Origin: Erwinia sorbitola
Lineage (GTDB): Bacteria > Pseudomonadota > Gammaproteobacteria > Enterobacterales > Enterobacteriaceae
Assembly (NCBI RefSeq): GCF_009738185.1
Contig: NZ_CP046509.1
Coordinates: 2,359,501-2,423,500, forward strand
DNA length: 64,000 bases
Direction: 5' to 3'
Part shown: positions 43,865 through 53,008 of the stretch, piece by piece
How the letters are laid out: every line of letters begins with the position of its first letter
Position numbering within the stretch: the first letter of the stretch is position 1
Made by a program: the position numbers and the translations under genes
Notes under the pieces: generated by a model
Database searches by the model: none
What the model was told of the DNA's origin: nothing
The model's input: only the letters and a program-made list of their open reading frames with translations

Positions 43865-44455
43865 ATGCAGCTTAAACGTGTAGCAGAAGCCAATCTGCCC
43901 ACACCCTGGGGGGATTTCCTCATGGTCGGTTTCGAAGAACTGGCAACCGGGCACGATCATGTCGCGCTGGTTTTCGGCGATGTTTCGGATAGCAAACCCG
44001 TGCTGTCCCGTGTTCATTCTGAGTGTCTGACGGGTGATGCTCTGTTTAGTCTGCGCTGTGATTGCGGGTTTCAGCTGGAAGCCGCTCTGAGCCAGATTGC
44101 CGAGCAGGGCCGCGGTATATTACTGTATCACCGCCAGGAAGGCCGCAACATCGGCCTGCTGAACAAGATCCGCGCCTATGCATTGCAGGATAAGGGCTAT
44201 GACACGGTGGAAGCGAATAATCAGTTAGGATTTGCTGCTGATGAGCGCGACTTCACTCTCTGTGCGGATATGTTCAAGCTGCTGGGGATTCATGAAGTGC
44301 GCCTGCTGACGAATAATCCACGTAAAGTAGAGATCCTCACTGAAGCAGGTATCAATATTGTTGAGCGTGTACCGCTGATTGTGGGTAGAAACCCTAACAA
44401 TGCTCACTACCTGGATACTAAAGCCGCCAAGATGGGCCATTTGCTGACCAAATAA
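43865..44455 (+). CDS. ribA: GTP cyclohydrolase II (196 aa)
   Basis: First enzyme of riboflavin synthesis. Zinc ligands CLTGDALFSLRCDCGF and the catalytic part YHRQEGRNIGLLNKI are intact. The start MQLKRVAEANLPTPWG at 43865, with GGAG upstream, equals the E. coli protein; the longer frame upstream (32 codons) is not supported. No FMN riboswitch is seen in the 228-bp leader region. Confidence 0.97.
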   Translation: MQLKRVAEANLPTPWGDFLMVGFEELATGHDHVALVFGDVSDSKPVLSRVHSECLTGDALFSLRCDCGFQLEAALSQIAEQGRGILLYHRQEGRNIGLLNKIRAYALQDKGYDTVEANNQLGFAADERDFTLCADMFKLLGIHEVRLLTNNPRKVEILTEAGINIVERVPLIVGRNPNNAHYLDTKAAKMGHLLTK

Positions 44456-44473
44456 CCCTCGGCGCGTATCCTG

Positions 44474-44509
44474 CTCCCCGGCCGCCTGCCAACGACGGCA
44501 GCCGGGGAG
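44474..44509. terminator. Hairpin between convergent ribA and acnA
   Basis: CTCCCCGGC/GCCGGGGAG stem with an inner CTGCC/GGCAG stem lies between the stop codons of ribA and acnA. No strong T-run on either side. Confidence 0.6.
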
Positions 44510-44518
44510 TAACCGGTA

Positions 44519-47200
44519 CTATTGCAGCATATTACGAATCACGTAGTGCAAAATGCCGTTATTCTGATAGTAGGTCAGCTCATTACCGGTATCGATACGA
44601 CAACGCGCTTCCAGCTCCTCCTGACTTCCATCCATTCGCGTCAGCGTCACCTTCACCACGCCTCCCGGGGTTAACTGATTCAGATCCTGCACATCAATTT
44701 GCTCATCTCCGGTCAGCCCAAGAGTTTTACGCGTTACGCCTGACGGAAACTCCAGCGGCAGTATACCCATACCGATGAGATTCGAACGGTGAATACGCTC
44801 AAAAGATTCAGCGATCACCACGCGCACCCCTTGCAGACGCGGGCCTTTTGCCGCCCAGTCACGACTGGAGCCGGAGCCGTACTCTTTACCGGCAATGACC
44901 GCCAGCGGGATCCCGGCTTTCTGGTAGCGCATTGCCGCATCGTAGATCGCCATCTGTTCATTCCCGGGAATATAGCGGGTCATCCCGCCTTCCACGCCCG
45001 GCACCATCTCATTACGAATGCGGATATTGGCAAAGGTACCGCGCATCATGACTTCATGATTACCGCGACGCGATCCGTAGGAGTTGAAATCCGTGCGTTC
45101 CACGCCATGATCGAGCAGATAGCGCCCTGCCGGGCTGTCCGCTTTAATGCTGCCAGCGGGGGAAATATGATCCGTAGTAACAGAATCCCCAAGCATTGCC
45201 AGGATACGCGCACCATGAATGTCCCGGACTGGCTCTGGCTCTTTTTCCATATCATCAAAGAACGGCGACAGACGAATATAGGTTGAATCGCCATCCCAGT
45301 CATAGGTCGCCGCCTCACTGACCTTAATCTGCTGCCACTCCGGCGTGCCTTCAAACACTTCTGCATACTCTTTATGGAACATATCGGTTGAAACCATCTG
45401 CACGGCTTCTGCGATCTCTTCCGGCGACGGCCAGATATCTTTGAGGTAGACCGGATTCCCGGCGGTATCTTCACCAATTGGATCGGTTTGCAGGTTCAGA
45501 GTCATATTCCCGGCCAGCGCATAGGCCACCACCAGCGGCGGTGAAGCAAGCCAGTTAGTTTTAACCAACGGATGAATACGCCCTTCGAAATTGCGGTTAC
45601 CAGACAGCACTGCCCCCACGGTAAGGTCACCCTGTTTGATCGCCGTTTCAATTTCTTCCGGCAGCGGGCCTGAGTTACCGATGCAGGTGGTACAGCCATA
45701 TCCCACCAGATTAAAGCCCAGCTTATCGAGATAAGGCGTCAGGCGCGCGGCAGCGAGGTAGTCAGACACCACTTTTGAGCCAGGTGCCAGCGATGCTTTA
45801 ACCCACGGCTGGCGTTTAAGTCCGAGGCTGACGGCTTTTTTTGCCAGCAGCCCGGCAGCCATTAACACGCTGGGATTAGAAGTATTAGTGCAGGAGGTGA
45901 TCGCCGCAATCACCACTGCGCCATCTTCAAGCTGATAGCGCTGGCTCGTGCGTCGATCCTGATAGCTGACTGCCTGATGGGCCTTCAGCGACTGATTTAC
46001 TTCCAGCTCGTTACTGGCGCGGAACGCGGCCGGGACATCGCCAAGCGCCACGCGATCCTGCGGGCGTTTTGGCCCGGCAAGGCTGGATTCAACTGCGCCC
46101 ATATCCAGCGCCAGAGTACTGGTGAATACCGGTTCGTCACCCGTATTGCGCCACAGCCCCTGAGCCCTGGCGTAGGCTTCGACCAGCGCAACCTGCTGCG
46201 TACTGCGCCCGGTAAGCTTCATATACCCAAGGGTGACCGCGTCAATCGGGAAGAAGCCACAGGTTGCGCCATATTCCGGTGCCATATTGGCAATTGTCGC
46301 ACGATCCGCCAGAGGCAAGTCGTCCAGACCATCACCATAGAACTCAACAAACTTGCCCACCACGCCGTGCTTACGCAGCATCTGGGTAACCGTCAAAACC
46401 AGGTCGGTAGCGGTGATGCCAGGATTAAGTTTGCCGGTCAGTTTAAAACCAACCACATCCGGGATCAGCATAGAGACCGGCTGCCCCAGCATAGCGGCTT
46501 CTGCTTCAATTCCGCCAACTCCCCAGCCGAGAACTCCGAGGGCATTGATCATGGTGGTATGCGAGTCGGTTCCCACCAGAGTATCCGGATAAGCGACCTC
46601 CTGGCCTGCCTGCTCTTCATGCCAGACGGCCTGCCCCAGATATTCCAGGTTTACCTGATGGCAAATACCGGTGCCGGGCGGAACGACGCTAAAGCGGTTG
46701 AAGGCCTTTTGCCCCCAGCGCAGGAAGACGTAACGTTCATGGTTACGTTCCATCTCCAGACGCACGTTCTCTTCAAACGCGTCTTCATCGCCAAAGTGGT
46801 CAACGGTAACAGAGTGGTCAATGACCAAATCTACAGGAGAGAGTGGATTAACTTTGGCGACATCGCCACCAAGACGCTTCACCGCTTCACGCATGGCAGC
46901 GAGGTCAACGACTGCCGGGACACCGGTAAAATCCTGCATCAACACACGGGCGGGACGATAGGCAATTTCACGGTCTGCATGAGCATTTTTAAGCCACCCG
47001 GCAAGGGCTGCAATGTCTTCTTCAGTGACTGAATCGCCATCCTGCCAGCGCAGCAGATTCTCCAGTAACACTTTCATGGATTTTGGCAAACGTGATATAT
47101 CGCCCAGTTTATCAGCAGCGCGTGTAAGGCTGTAATAGTGGTATTTTTGCTCGTGGACAGACAGCATATCCTGACTGAGCTGGCGTAGGGTCGTCGACAT
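44519..47200 (-). CDS. acnA: Aconitate hydratase A (893 aa)
   Basis: Stress-stable aconitase that interconverts citrate and isocitrate through a [4Fe-4S] cluster. The cluster cysteines lie in SCTNTSNPSV and GCTTCIGNSG. Other blocks: DFTGVPAVVDLAAMR, VGTDSHTTMINALGVLGWGVGG and the swivel-domain KEYGSGSSRDWAAKG. Length is close to E. coli AcnA (891). GGAGGAGCA precedes the ATG. Apo-AcnA also binds mRNA in E. coli. The long frame antisense to it at 45977-47032 is a shadow. Confidence 0.98.
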   Translation of the reverse strand: MSTTLRQLSQDMLSVHEQKYHYYSLTRAADKLGDISRLPKSMKVLLENLLRWQDGDSVTEEDIAALAGWLKNAHADREIAYRPARVLMQDFTGVPAVVDLAAMREAVKRLGGDVAKVNPLSPVDLVIDHSVTVDHFGDEDAFEENVRLEMERNHERYVFLRWGQKAFNRFSVVPPGTGICHQVNLEYLGQAVWHEEQAGQEVAYPDTLVGTDSHTTMINALGVLGWGVGGIEAEAAMLGQPVSMLIPDVVGFKLTGKLNPGITATDLVLTVTQMLRKHGVVGKFVEFYGDGLDDLPLADRATIANMAPEYGATCGFFPIDAVTLGYMKLTGRSTQQVALVEAYARAQGLWRNTGDEPVFTSTLALDMGAVESSLAGPKRPQDRVALGDVPAAFRASNELEVNQSLKAHQAVSYQDRRTSQRYQLEDGAVVIAAITSCTNTSNPSVLMAAGLLAKKAVSLGLKRQPWVKASLAPGSKVVSDYLAAARLTPYLDKLGFNLVGYGCTTCIGNSGPLPEEIETAIKQGDLTVGAVLSGNRNFEGRIHPLVKTNWLASPPLVVAYALAGNMTLNLQTDPIGEDTAGNPVYLKDIWPSPEEIAEAVQMVSTDMFHKEYAEVFEGTPEWQQIKVSEAATYDWDGDSTYIRLSPFFDDMEKEPEPVRDIHGARILAMLGDSVTTDHISPAGSIKADSPAGRYLLDHGVERTDFNSYGSRRGNHEVMMRGTFANIRIRNEMVPGVEGGMTRYIPGNEQMAIYDAAMRYQKAGIPLAVIAGKEYGSGSSRDWAAKGPRLQGVRVVIAESFERIHRSNLIGMGILPLEFPSGVTRKTLGLTGDEQIDVQDLNQLTPGGVVKVTLTRMDGSQEELEARCRIDTGNELTYYQNNGILHYVIRNMLQ

Positions 47201-47377
47201 TGCTCCTCCATTGCGTATTATTTTAACATTTACCTTAAGTCACCGGAGATGCTGCTTCTGGTATAGAAGGTAAAACCTTAGTAAAGGCAAGGTTTGTTTA
47301 AACATAGCACATGCAAACCGCAACGTTTTTGCTACAACACTAATTGACAATAGTTGAAACAAAATGAAATTCAAATA

Positions 47378-47412
47378 CAAAAACGCCCCGCTGTACTAGT
47401 CAGCGAGGCGTT
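47378..47412 (-). terminator. Terminator of the ymiA-yciX-ymiC group
   Basis: On the minus strand AACGCCTCGCTG and CAGCGGGGCGTT pair (12 bp, one mismatch) and are followed by a T-run (TTTTTG). It lies 35 bp after ymiC and separates it from acnA. Confidence 0.9.
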
Positions 47413-47446
47413 ATTTGTATTCGGCAGGGAATATAAATAATGGGAA

Positions 47447-47539
47447 TTAATGCACCATCATTCCTATCCATACTGCACTAGTCCAGAACAGCGCTGAAAA
47501 TGTACAGGTGCTGAACCAGGTAATTTGGGTTAAGTTCAT
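47447..47539 (-). CDS. ymiC: YmiC-like small membrane protein (30 aa)
   Basis: A 30-codon frame, MNLTQITWFSTCTFSALFW.. ending GMMVH, with AAGGAG 8 bp before the ATG and a strong terminator after it. It is one hydrophobic helix. Size, position between yciX and acnA and composition fit the E. coli small protein YmiC. It was found by reading the gap; it is too short for usual gene calling. Function unknown. Confidence 0.75.
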   Translation of the reverse strand: MNLTQITWFSTCTFSALFWTSAVWIGMMVH

Positions 47540-47744
47540 GATTATGCTCCTTCAGGCCATATCTGGCCAAAACGTACCACATTAAACCCTCTCAATTTGA
47601 ATGAGAAAGTTTTACCGTTAAATGATGGGGTTAGCATCAGAAGCGGGCGTCAAGATGCCCTGACCATTGAAGCGGCCTGAATGATAATTAACGCTGTTTT
47701 AATTTTGATTCTCAGCAATACGCCGGGAAAATTTTATTATTTCG

Positions 47745-47912
47745 TTATTTTACTTTTTTATCTTCGAACATTGACTCAATAAAATTGCGCTGCAAGTCAT
47801 TCAAATCCCACGAAGCCGGAATGGCATCCTGTGTTTTGTTTTTGCTCTTGCAGAAACAATCGCTGGTTTTGCGTACTTGCTGTGCTTTTTGCTCTGGCTG
47901 TCTCAGGTACAT
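47745..47912 (-). CDS. yciX: YciX-like small protein (55 aa)
   Basis: The frame MYLRQPEQKAQQVRKTSD..FEDKKVK starts two bases after the ymiA stop (TAAGTATG), with GGGGG upstream, so it should be translationally coupled to ymiA. It is hydrophilic with two Cys (DCFCK). Its length and position fit E. coli yciX between ymiA and acnA. The longer frame from 47957 overlaps ymiA and is not needed. Function unknown. Confidence 0.7.
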   Translation of the reverse strand: MYLRQPEQKAQQVRKTSDCFCKSKNKTQDAIPASWDLNDLQRNFIESMFEDKKVK

Positions 47913-47914
47913 AC

Positions 47915-48073
47915 TTACCCCCATATACGCCAAATGAATAAGCCAACCACTACCCAAAACAGTGTTGAAGCAGCGAATACCGTCAGCCAGGCTTTGCGTT
48001 TCAGATTGCTGTTACGCTCAACCTTGATGGTTTTGTCCCCGAAGTCGGGTTGTACAGATAATCTAGTAGCCAT
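47915..48073 (-). CDS. ymiA: YmiA-family small membrane protein (52 aa)
   Basis: Hydrophilic N-terminus followed by LKRKAWLTVFAASTLFWVVV and a final GLFIWRIWG, which matches the C-terminal half of E. coli YmiA (46 aa). One membrane helix, probably cytoplasm-in. It heads the ymiA-yciX-ymiC group. A Fur-like palindrome lies 6 bp before its ATG; its Shine-Dalgarno is poor. Confidence 0.88.
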   Translation of the reverse strand: MATRLSVQPDFGDKTIKVERNSNLKRKAWLTVFAASTLFWVVVGLFIWRIWG

Positions 48074-48079
48074 AGTTTT

Positions 48080-48094
48080 TGATAATCACTCTCA
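48080..48094 (-). promoter_or_regulatory. Fur-like site before ymiA
   Basis: TGAGAGTGATTATCA on the minus strand matches 13 of 15 positions of the 7-1-7 Fur motif. It would overlap the ymiA promoter or leader. Not verified. Confidence 0.5.
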
Positions 48095-48521
48095 TTAAAA
48101 ACGATTGTTTGAACCAATCAGAAATTAGGATGAATCCTAAACATTCTCTGTTGCAAAATCCAGTAATTTTTATTGAACAAAACGATTAACAGGATTAATC
48201 AACCATGAATAAGATTAATTAAAAGCGCTAACTCAACTAAGCCGGAATAATTACCACTTAACACAAATTAACTTCCTGCCCCCCTCTGTTAGTACCATTC
48301 TAAATCAGACCTTTATTTACTCACCCTCTGAGTCCGGGTGCTCTCCAGACTCCATAACTAGAGTATGAGAATCATCTGAACTTAGCGCAAAGGGGGACGA
48401 TGAAAAATGTGTACTGTTTCTCATTTAAGAAATAACAATAGAAGAACATGTGATACATGTTTCATTTACGAAAAAATAATCAAAAGGTATTAACGTTTAG
48501 AGTAATTGCTGGCACCAATGA
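48095..48521. other. AT-rich intergenic region between ymiA and cysB
   Basis: About 430 bp. The only coding-like signal is an 11-codon frame on the plus strand (48400-48435, MKNVYCFSFKK) with a very strong Shine-Dalgarno (AAGGGGG, 5 bp spacing). It could be a leader peptide, but nothing it would control lies downstream on that strand. The ymiA promoter should be near 48100-48150. Confidence 0.4.
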
Positions 48522-48523
48522 AC

Positions 48524-48550
48524 AAAAAAAAAGAGCCGCTATGCGGCCCT
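48524..48550 (-). terminator. cysB terminator
   Basis: On the minus strand GGGCCGC/GCGGCTC with a 3-base loop is followed by nine T residues, 28 bp after the cysB stop. Confidence 0.92.
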
Positions 48551-48577
48551 TGATTGCATTATTCATAACAATGGTGA

Positions 48578-49552
48578 TTATTTCGCCGGGAGTTTGATGT
48601 CTTTAAACATCGCCTCGATATCTTCGTTTGAACGTAAACCTACGGCAGTATCAACAACATCACGCGTCAGATGCGGTGCGAAGCGCTGAATAAAATCATA
48701 CATATAGCTACGGAGGAAGGTGCTGCGACGGAAGCCTATTTTAGTCGTACTGAAGCTGAAAACGTCTGTAGCTTCAATACGTACCAGATCGGGATCGGAG
48801 ACCGGATCAACCGCCATACTGGCAATAACCCCTACTCCCAGTCCCAGCCTTACGTAGGTTTTTATCACGTCTGCATCGGTCGCAGTAAAGACAATATGCG
48901 GGGTCAGCCCGGCACGATTGAAAGCAGTATCCAGTTCTGAACGGCCCGTAAAACCGAAGGTGTAGGTGACCAACGGATATTCTGCAAGCTCCTCAATAGA
49001 GACTTTGCTTTTTGCCGCCAGCGGGTGATCTGGTGTCACCACGATGGCGCGGTTCCAGTGATAGCAAGGTAACATGATTAAATCGTCGTACAGATGCAGT
49101 GCTTCCGTAGCAATAGCGAAATCTGCATTACCTTTAGACACCGCCTCCGCTATCTGTGTTGGCGATCCCTGATGCATATGCAGGGACACACGCGGATAGC
49201 GCTCGATAAAGCCTTTAATCACGTTGGGCAGCGCATAGCGTGCCTGAGTATGAGTGGTGGCGACGTAGAGAGAACCTTTATCCGGCCAGGTATGCTCGCC
49301 TGCGACGGATTTAATCGCATCAACTTTCGATAACACTTCGCGCGCAATGCGGATAATCTCCTGCCCCGCTGGCGTTACCTGAGTCAGATGTTTTCCGCTG
49401 CGGGCAAAAATCTGGATGCCCAGCTCATCTTCCAGCATACGTACTTGCTTACTGATACCGGGCTGCGAGGTATACAGCCCTTCGGCCGTTGAAGAGACGT
49501 TGAGGTTGTGGTTTACCACCTCAACGATGTAACGAAGCTGCTGCAATTTCAT
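48578..49552 (-). CDS. cysB: LysR-type regulator CysB (324 aa)
   Basis: Master activator of sulfate assimilation and cysteine synthesis, responding to N-acetylserine and sulfide. N-terminal HTH (MKLQQLRYIVEVVNHNLNVSSTAEGLYTSQPG) and effector domain with ATTHTQARYALP and TYTFGFTGRSELDTAF. Length equals E. coli CysB. It is downstream of topA as in E. coli, with its own terminator. Confidence 0.98.
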   Translation of the reverse strand: MKLQQLRYIVEVVNHNLNVSSTAEGLYTSQPGISKQVRMLEDELGIQIFARSGKHLTQVTPAGQEIIRIAREVLSKVDAIKSVAGEHTWPDKGSLYVATTHTQARYALPNVIKGFIERYPRVSLHMHQGSPTQIAEAVSKGNADFAIATEALHLYDDLIMLPCYHWNRAIVVTPDHPLAAKSKVSIEELAEYPLVTYTFGFTGRSELDTAFNRAGLTPHIVFTATDADVIKTYVRLGLGVGVIASMAVDPVSDPDLVRIEATDVFSFSTTKIGFRRSTFLRSYMYDFIQRFAPHLTRDVVDTAVGLRSNEDIEAMFKDIKLPAK

Positions 49553-49745
49553 TTTTCATTCCATCCAGGGTTTGAAACAATGCGCCGAAAACCCGGCAGC
49601 ATACACACAGCAAACGTAGCTGTGGCTTCAAGTACGAAGGTTATAATGCGAATACATAATAAGAAAGGCGTTATCTATAACAACTATATCAAAAATGGGG
49701 GATATGTATAGCGCAGGCGGGGGAATTCGTAAGCGTAGCGGGAAG

Positions 49746-49785
49746 AAAAAAAAGGGACAGGGGCCACCATGGCTTGATGGCCCCC
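49746..49785 (-). terminator. topA terminator
   Basis: On the minus strand GGGGCCA/TGGCCCC forms a 7-bp stem, followed after six bases by eight T residues, 23 bp after the topA stop. Confidence 0.8.
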
Positions 49786-49807
49786 ATAACGGAGGTAACT
49801 GACTGAA

Positions 49808-52405
49808 TTACTTCTTAGTCACTTCCCATTTCCCATCAACATAGAAGGCAGTCCAGCCGGTGGCTTTCCCGTCTTTTTCTGTGCTGACGTACTGCTGTTT
49901 AGTTTTACGACTGAAACGTACGATAGCTTTGTTGCCTTCGTCATCAGTGGCTGGCGCATCCGCCAGGTAACGCAGTTTTTCCGGTAAACGATCGCGGAAG
50001 CGTTGCAACTCCTCCACCTGCGGCGCGCGCGTTTCACGCGATTTCGGGAAGGTATTGGCCGCAAGGAAAACACCCGCTGCACCATCACGCAGAACGAAAT
50101 AGGCATCCGACTTTTCACACGGCAGCTCAGGCAACGGCACCGGATCTTCTTTCGGTGGAGCGACTTCACCGCTGCGCAGGATTTTACGCGTGTTCTTGCA
50201 GTCGTCATTTGTGCAGGACATGTACTTACCAAAACGCCCCATTTTCAGGTGCATTTCGGAACCACATTTCTCGCACTCAACGATCGGGCCATCGTAGCCT
50301 TTGATACGGAATTCACCCTGCTCTATCTCATAGCCATCACATTCCGGGTTATTACCGCAGACGTGCAGCTTGCGCTGAGGGTCGATCAGATAGCTGTCCA
50401 TTGCGGTGCCACATTTCTGGCAACGGCGACGGGCGCGCAGTGCGTTTGTTTCCGCATCATCACCCTCAAGAATGTTCAGTACTTCATTCTCAGGGATCAG
50501 GTTAATGGTCTGCTTGCAACGTTCCTTCGGCGGCAGCGCATAGCCAGAGCAGCCGAGGAACACCCCGGTACTTGCGGTACGGATACCCATCTGACGGCTA
50601 CAGGTCGGGCACTCGATAGAGGTAAGCACCATCTGATTAGGCTGCATTCCGCCCTCTTCCGGGTCTTTCTCTGCCTGCGCCAGTTGCTCGCTAAACTCAC
50701 TGAAGAACTGATCCAGTACCGCTTTCCACTGCGCTTCGTTCTTGGCAACTTTGTCGAGATTGTCTTCCATATGAGCGGTGAAGTCATAGTTCATCAACTC
50801 ACGGAAGCTCTCTTCCAGGCGGTCAGTAACGATTTCACCCATTTTTTCCGCGTAGAAACGACGGCTCTCCACCTTCACATAACCACGATCCTGAATGGTC
50901 GAGATGATCGAAGCATAGGTAGAAGGACGGCCAATTCCACGTTTTTCCAGCTCACGAACCAGCGAAGCTTCGCTGAAACGCGCAGGCGGTTTGGTGAAGT
51001 GCTGACTTGGCAGCAGCTGCTGAAGGCTCAGTTCACTTCCAACTTCAACATCTGGCAGTACGCGATCTTCATCACCTTTACGCAATGCAGCCATCACTCG
51101 CGTCCAGCCGTCAAAGCGTAGCGTACGCCCTTTAGCTTTCAGTTTGAAATCTGCCGCTTCAACGGTCAGCGTGGTGGAGTCATATTGCGCTGGCATCATC
51201 TGGCAGGCAACAAACTGGCGCCAGATCAGCTGATACAGCTTCTGCGCGTCAGCTTCCATATCTTTCAGCTGCTCGGACTGCACTTTCACATCGGATGGAC
51301 GGATGGCTTCGTGCGCTTCCTGAGAATTATCTTTGCTGCTGTATACGTTGGCGGCCTTCGGCAGGTATTTATTGCCGAACTCATCTTCAATGTAGCCGCG
51401 CACCATGCTGACAGCATCCTGACTCAGGTTGGTTGAGTCAGTACGCATATAGGTAATATGACCAGCTTCATACAGACGCTGGGCCATCATCATGGTTTTC
51501 TTCACGCCAAAGCCAAGACGGGTACTGGCCGCCTGCTGAAGCGTGGAGGTAATAAATGGTGCACCGGGTTTGCTGCTGGTTGGTTTATCTTCACGATCAA
51601 CCACCATGTAGCGGGCTTTCTCCAGCAGGCTGACAGCGGCATAGGTCTGCTCGCGGTTTACCGGACGGAAAGGTTTATCACCCTGGTGCGTAACCTGCAT
51701 GGGCAGATCCACCCCTTTCGGCGTGGTCAGGTCTGCGTTGAGATCCCAGTACTCTTCAGGAACGAACGCTTTAATTTCACGCTCACGCTCAACCACCAGC
51801 CGTACAGCTACCGACTGTACGCGCCCGGCGGAGAGACCTCGGGCCACTTTCTTCCACAGCAGTGGTGAGACCATGTAGCCAACCACGCGATCCATAAAGC
51901 GACGCGCCTGCTGGGCATTTACGCGGTCGATATTAAGTTCGCCGGGCTTTTCAAATGCCTGACGAATGGCATTTTTGGTAATTTCGTTAAACACCACGCG
52001 ACTGTAGCGTGATTCATCTCCACCGATCACTTCCCGCAGGTGCCATGCAATGGCTTCCCCTTCGCGGTCGAGATCCGTTGCGAGATAGATATGGTCAGCT
52101 TTCTCAGCCAGCGCCTTAAGTTCAGCGACAACTTTTTCCTTACCTGGCAGGATTTGATAATTCGCTTCCCAGCCGTGATAAGGGTCGACGCCCATACGGT
52201 TAACTAACGCCGTCTTTTCGTCTTTTTTGACCTTTTTTGTTGTTTTACTGGTTGTAGAGTCAGCGCTCTTTTTAACTGTTGATCCACTGGTCGGCAAATC
52301 ACGGATATGACCTACGCTGGATTTCACCACGTAGTCATTTCCGAGATATTTATTGATCGTTTTGGCTTTTGCCGGGGACTCAACTATTACGAGAGCTTTT
52401 CCCAT
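49808..52405 (-). CDS. topA: DNA topoisomerase I (865 aa)
   Basis: Type IA topoisomerase that relaxes negative supercoils. N-terminal TOPRIM domain (GKALVIVESPAKAKTINKYLG, DLDREGEAIAWHL), active-site Tyr in GHITYMRTDSTNLS, and three C-terminal four-Cys zinc fingers (CPTCSRQMG.., CQKCGTAMD.., CEKCGSEMH..). Length equals the E. coli enzyme. Start MGKALVIVES at 52405 is the conserved one; the frame opens 17 codons earlier without support. Confidence 0.98.
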   Translation of the reverse strand: MGKALVIVESPAKAKTINKYLGNDYVVKSSVGHIRDLPTSGSTVKKSADSTTSKTTKKVKKDEKTALVNRMGVDPYHGWEANYQILPGKEKVVAELKALAEKADHIYLATDLDREGEAIAWHLREVIGGDESRYSRVVFNEITKNAIRQAFEKPGELNIDRVNAQQARRFMDRVVGYMVSPLLWKKVARGLSAGRVQSVAVRLVVEREREIKAFVPEEYWDLNADLTTPKGVDLPMQVTHQGDKPFRPVNREQTYAAVSLLEKARYMVVDREDKPTSSKPGAPFITSTLQQAASTRLGFGVKKTMMMAQRLYEAGHITYMRTDSTNLSQDAVSMVRGYIEDEFGNKYLPKAANVYSSKDNSQEAHEAIRPSDVKVQSEQLKDMEADAQKLYQLIWRQFVACQMMPAQYDSTTLTVEAADFKLKAKGRTLRFDGWTRVMAALRKGDEDRVLPDVEVGSELSLQQLLPSQHFTKPPARFSEASLVRELEKRGIGRPSTYASIISTIQDRGYVKVESRRFYAEKMGEIVTDRLEESFRELMNYDFTAHMEDNLDKVAKNEAQWKAVLDQFFSEFSEQLAQAEKDPEEGGMQPNQMVLTSIECPTCSRQMGIRTASTGVFLGCSGYALPPKERCKQTINLIPENEVLNILEGDDAETNALRARRRCQKCGTAMDSYLIDPQRKLHVCGNNPECDGYEIEQGEFRIKGYDGPIVECEKCGSEMHLKMGRFGKYMSCTNDDCKNTRKILRSGEVAPPKEDPVPLPELPCEKSDAYFVLRDGAAGVFLAANTFPKSRETRAPQVEELQRFRDRLPEKLRYLADAPATDDEGNKAIVRFSRKTKQQYVSTEKDGKATGWTAFYVDGKWEVTKK

Positions 52406-53008
52406 AGTTACCTTTACCTGATTAAAACATCCGAGAGTAAGTTGTGCCGTTTTCACTTGTTACATCGCACATTGACGATAGGGTTATCGGGATAACAGAA
52501 TCAACCCGGTTAACTTTTTATCAATTGCAGCATAAAAATGCGCATTGCAACCAGTTGATTAACGGTACTTTTTACCACCTGTTAAGCGAATCTCTAACAA
52601 AGCGTAAAGTCTGTTTTACGCCCGGAACCCGAAACGCCCACACTGTACCTGATAAAATCTGTTACGCAACTTAATTAGCATCCAGCCCCCATTTACGCCA
52701 GGAAAGGCGGAAAAAAAGAGAAAAATTTGTTCAGCCTGTTCCTGCTCCATAGTACAACAATGCGTTACGCATACACTTAAGCGCGCTGCTCTATAAAGGA
52801 AGGAAAAGTCGCTGTACGCGGGGATGCTGCCCGGAAACAGACAACCATCTGATAACACCTGGATTTTTCCACTTGAAGGGTCTGCTGCCGTTTATTACAT
52901 TTACTCACCCGGCAAGCCATTGCAGCTGCGGAAGTAAGGGTTGCCTTAGAGTGAAATTGCTTCTCTTTTATGGAGATCGCTCTCCTGTTCAACAATAATG
53001 GAATTCAC
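52406..53008. other. Intergenic region between divergent topA and the yeh-type operon
   Basis: About 600 bp. It should contain the topA promoters and the promoter of the WGR-protein operon. No yciN-like frame, which occupies this side of topA in E. coli, was found on either strand. No repeat or RNA gene is recognised. Confidence 0.55.

Noticed and set aside
45977..47032. 351-codon plus-strand ORF opposite acnA
   Set aside because: Antisense to a conserved aconitase gene with no family features; shadow.
50003..51121. 372-codon plus-strand ORF opposite topA
   Set aside because: Antisense to topoisomerase I; its peptide has no recognisable domain.
52406..53008. Search for yciN next to topA
   Set aside because: No frame on either strand resembles YciN; short ORFs here (for example 52616-52858) lack family features.
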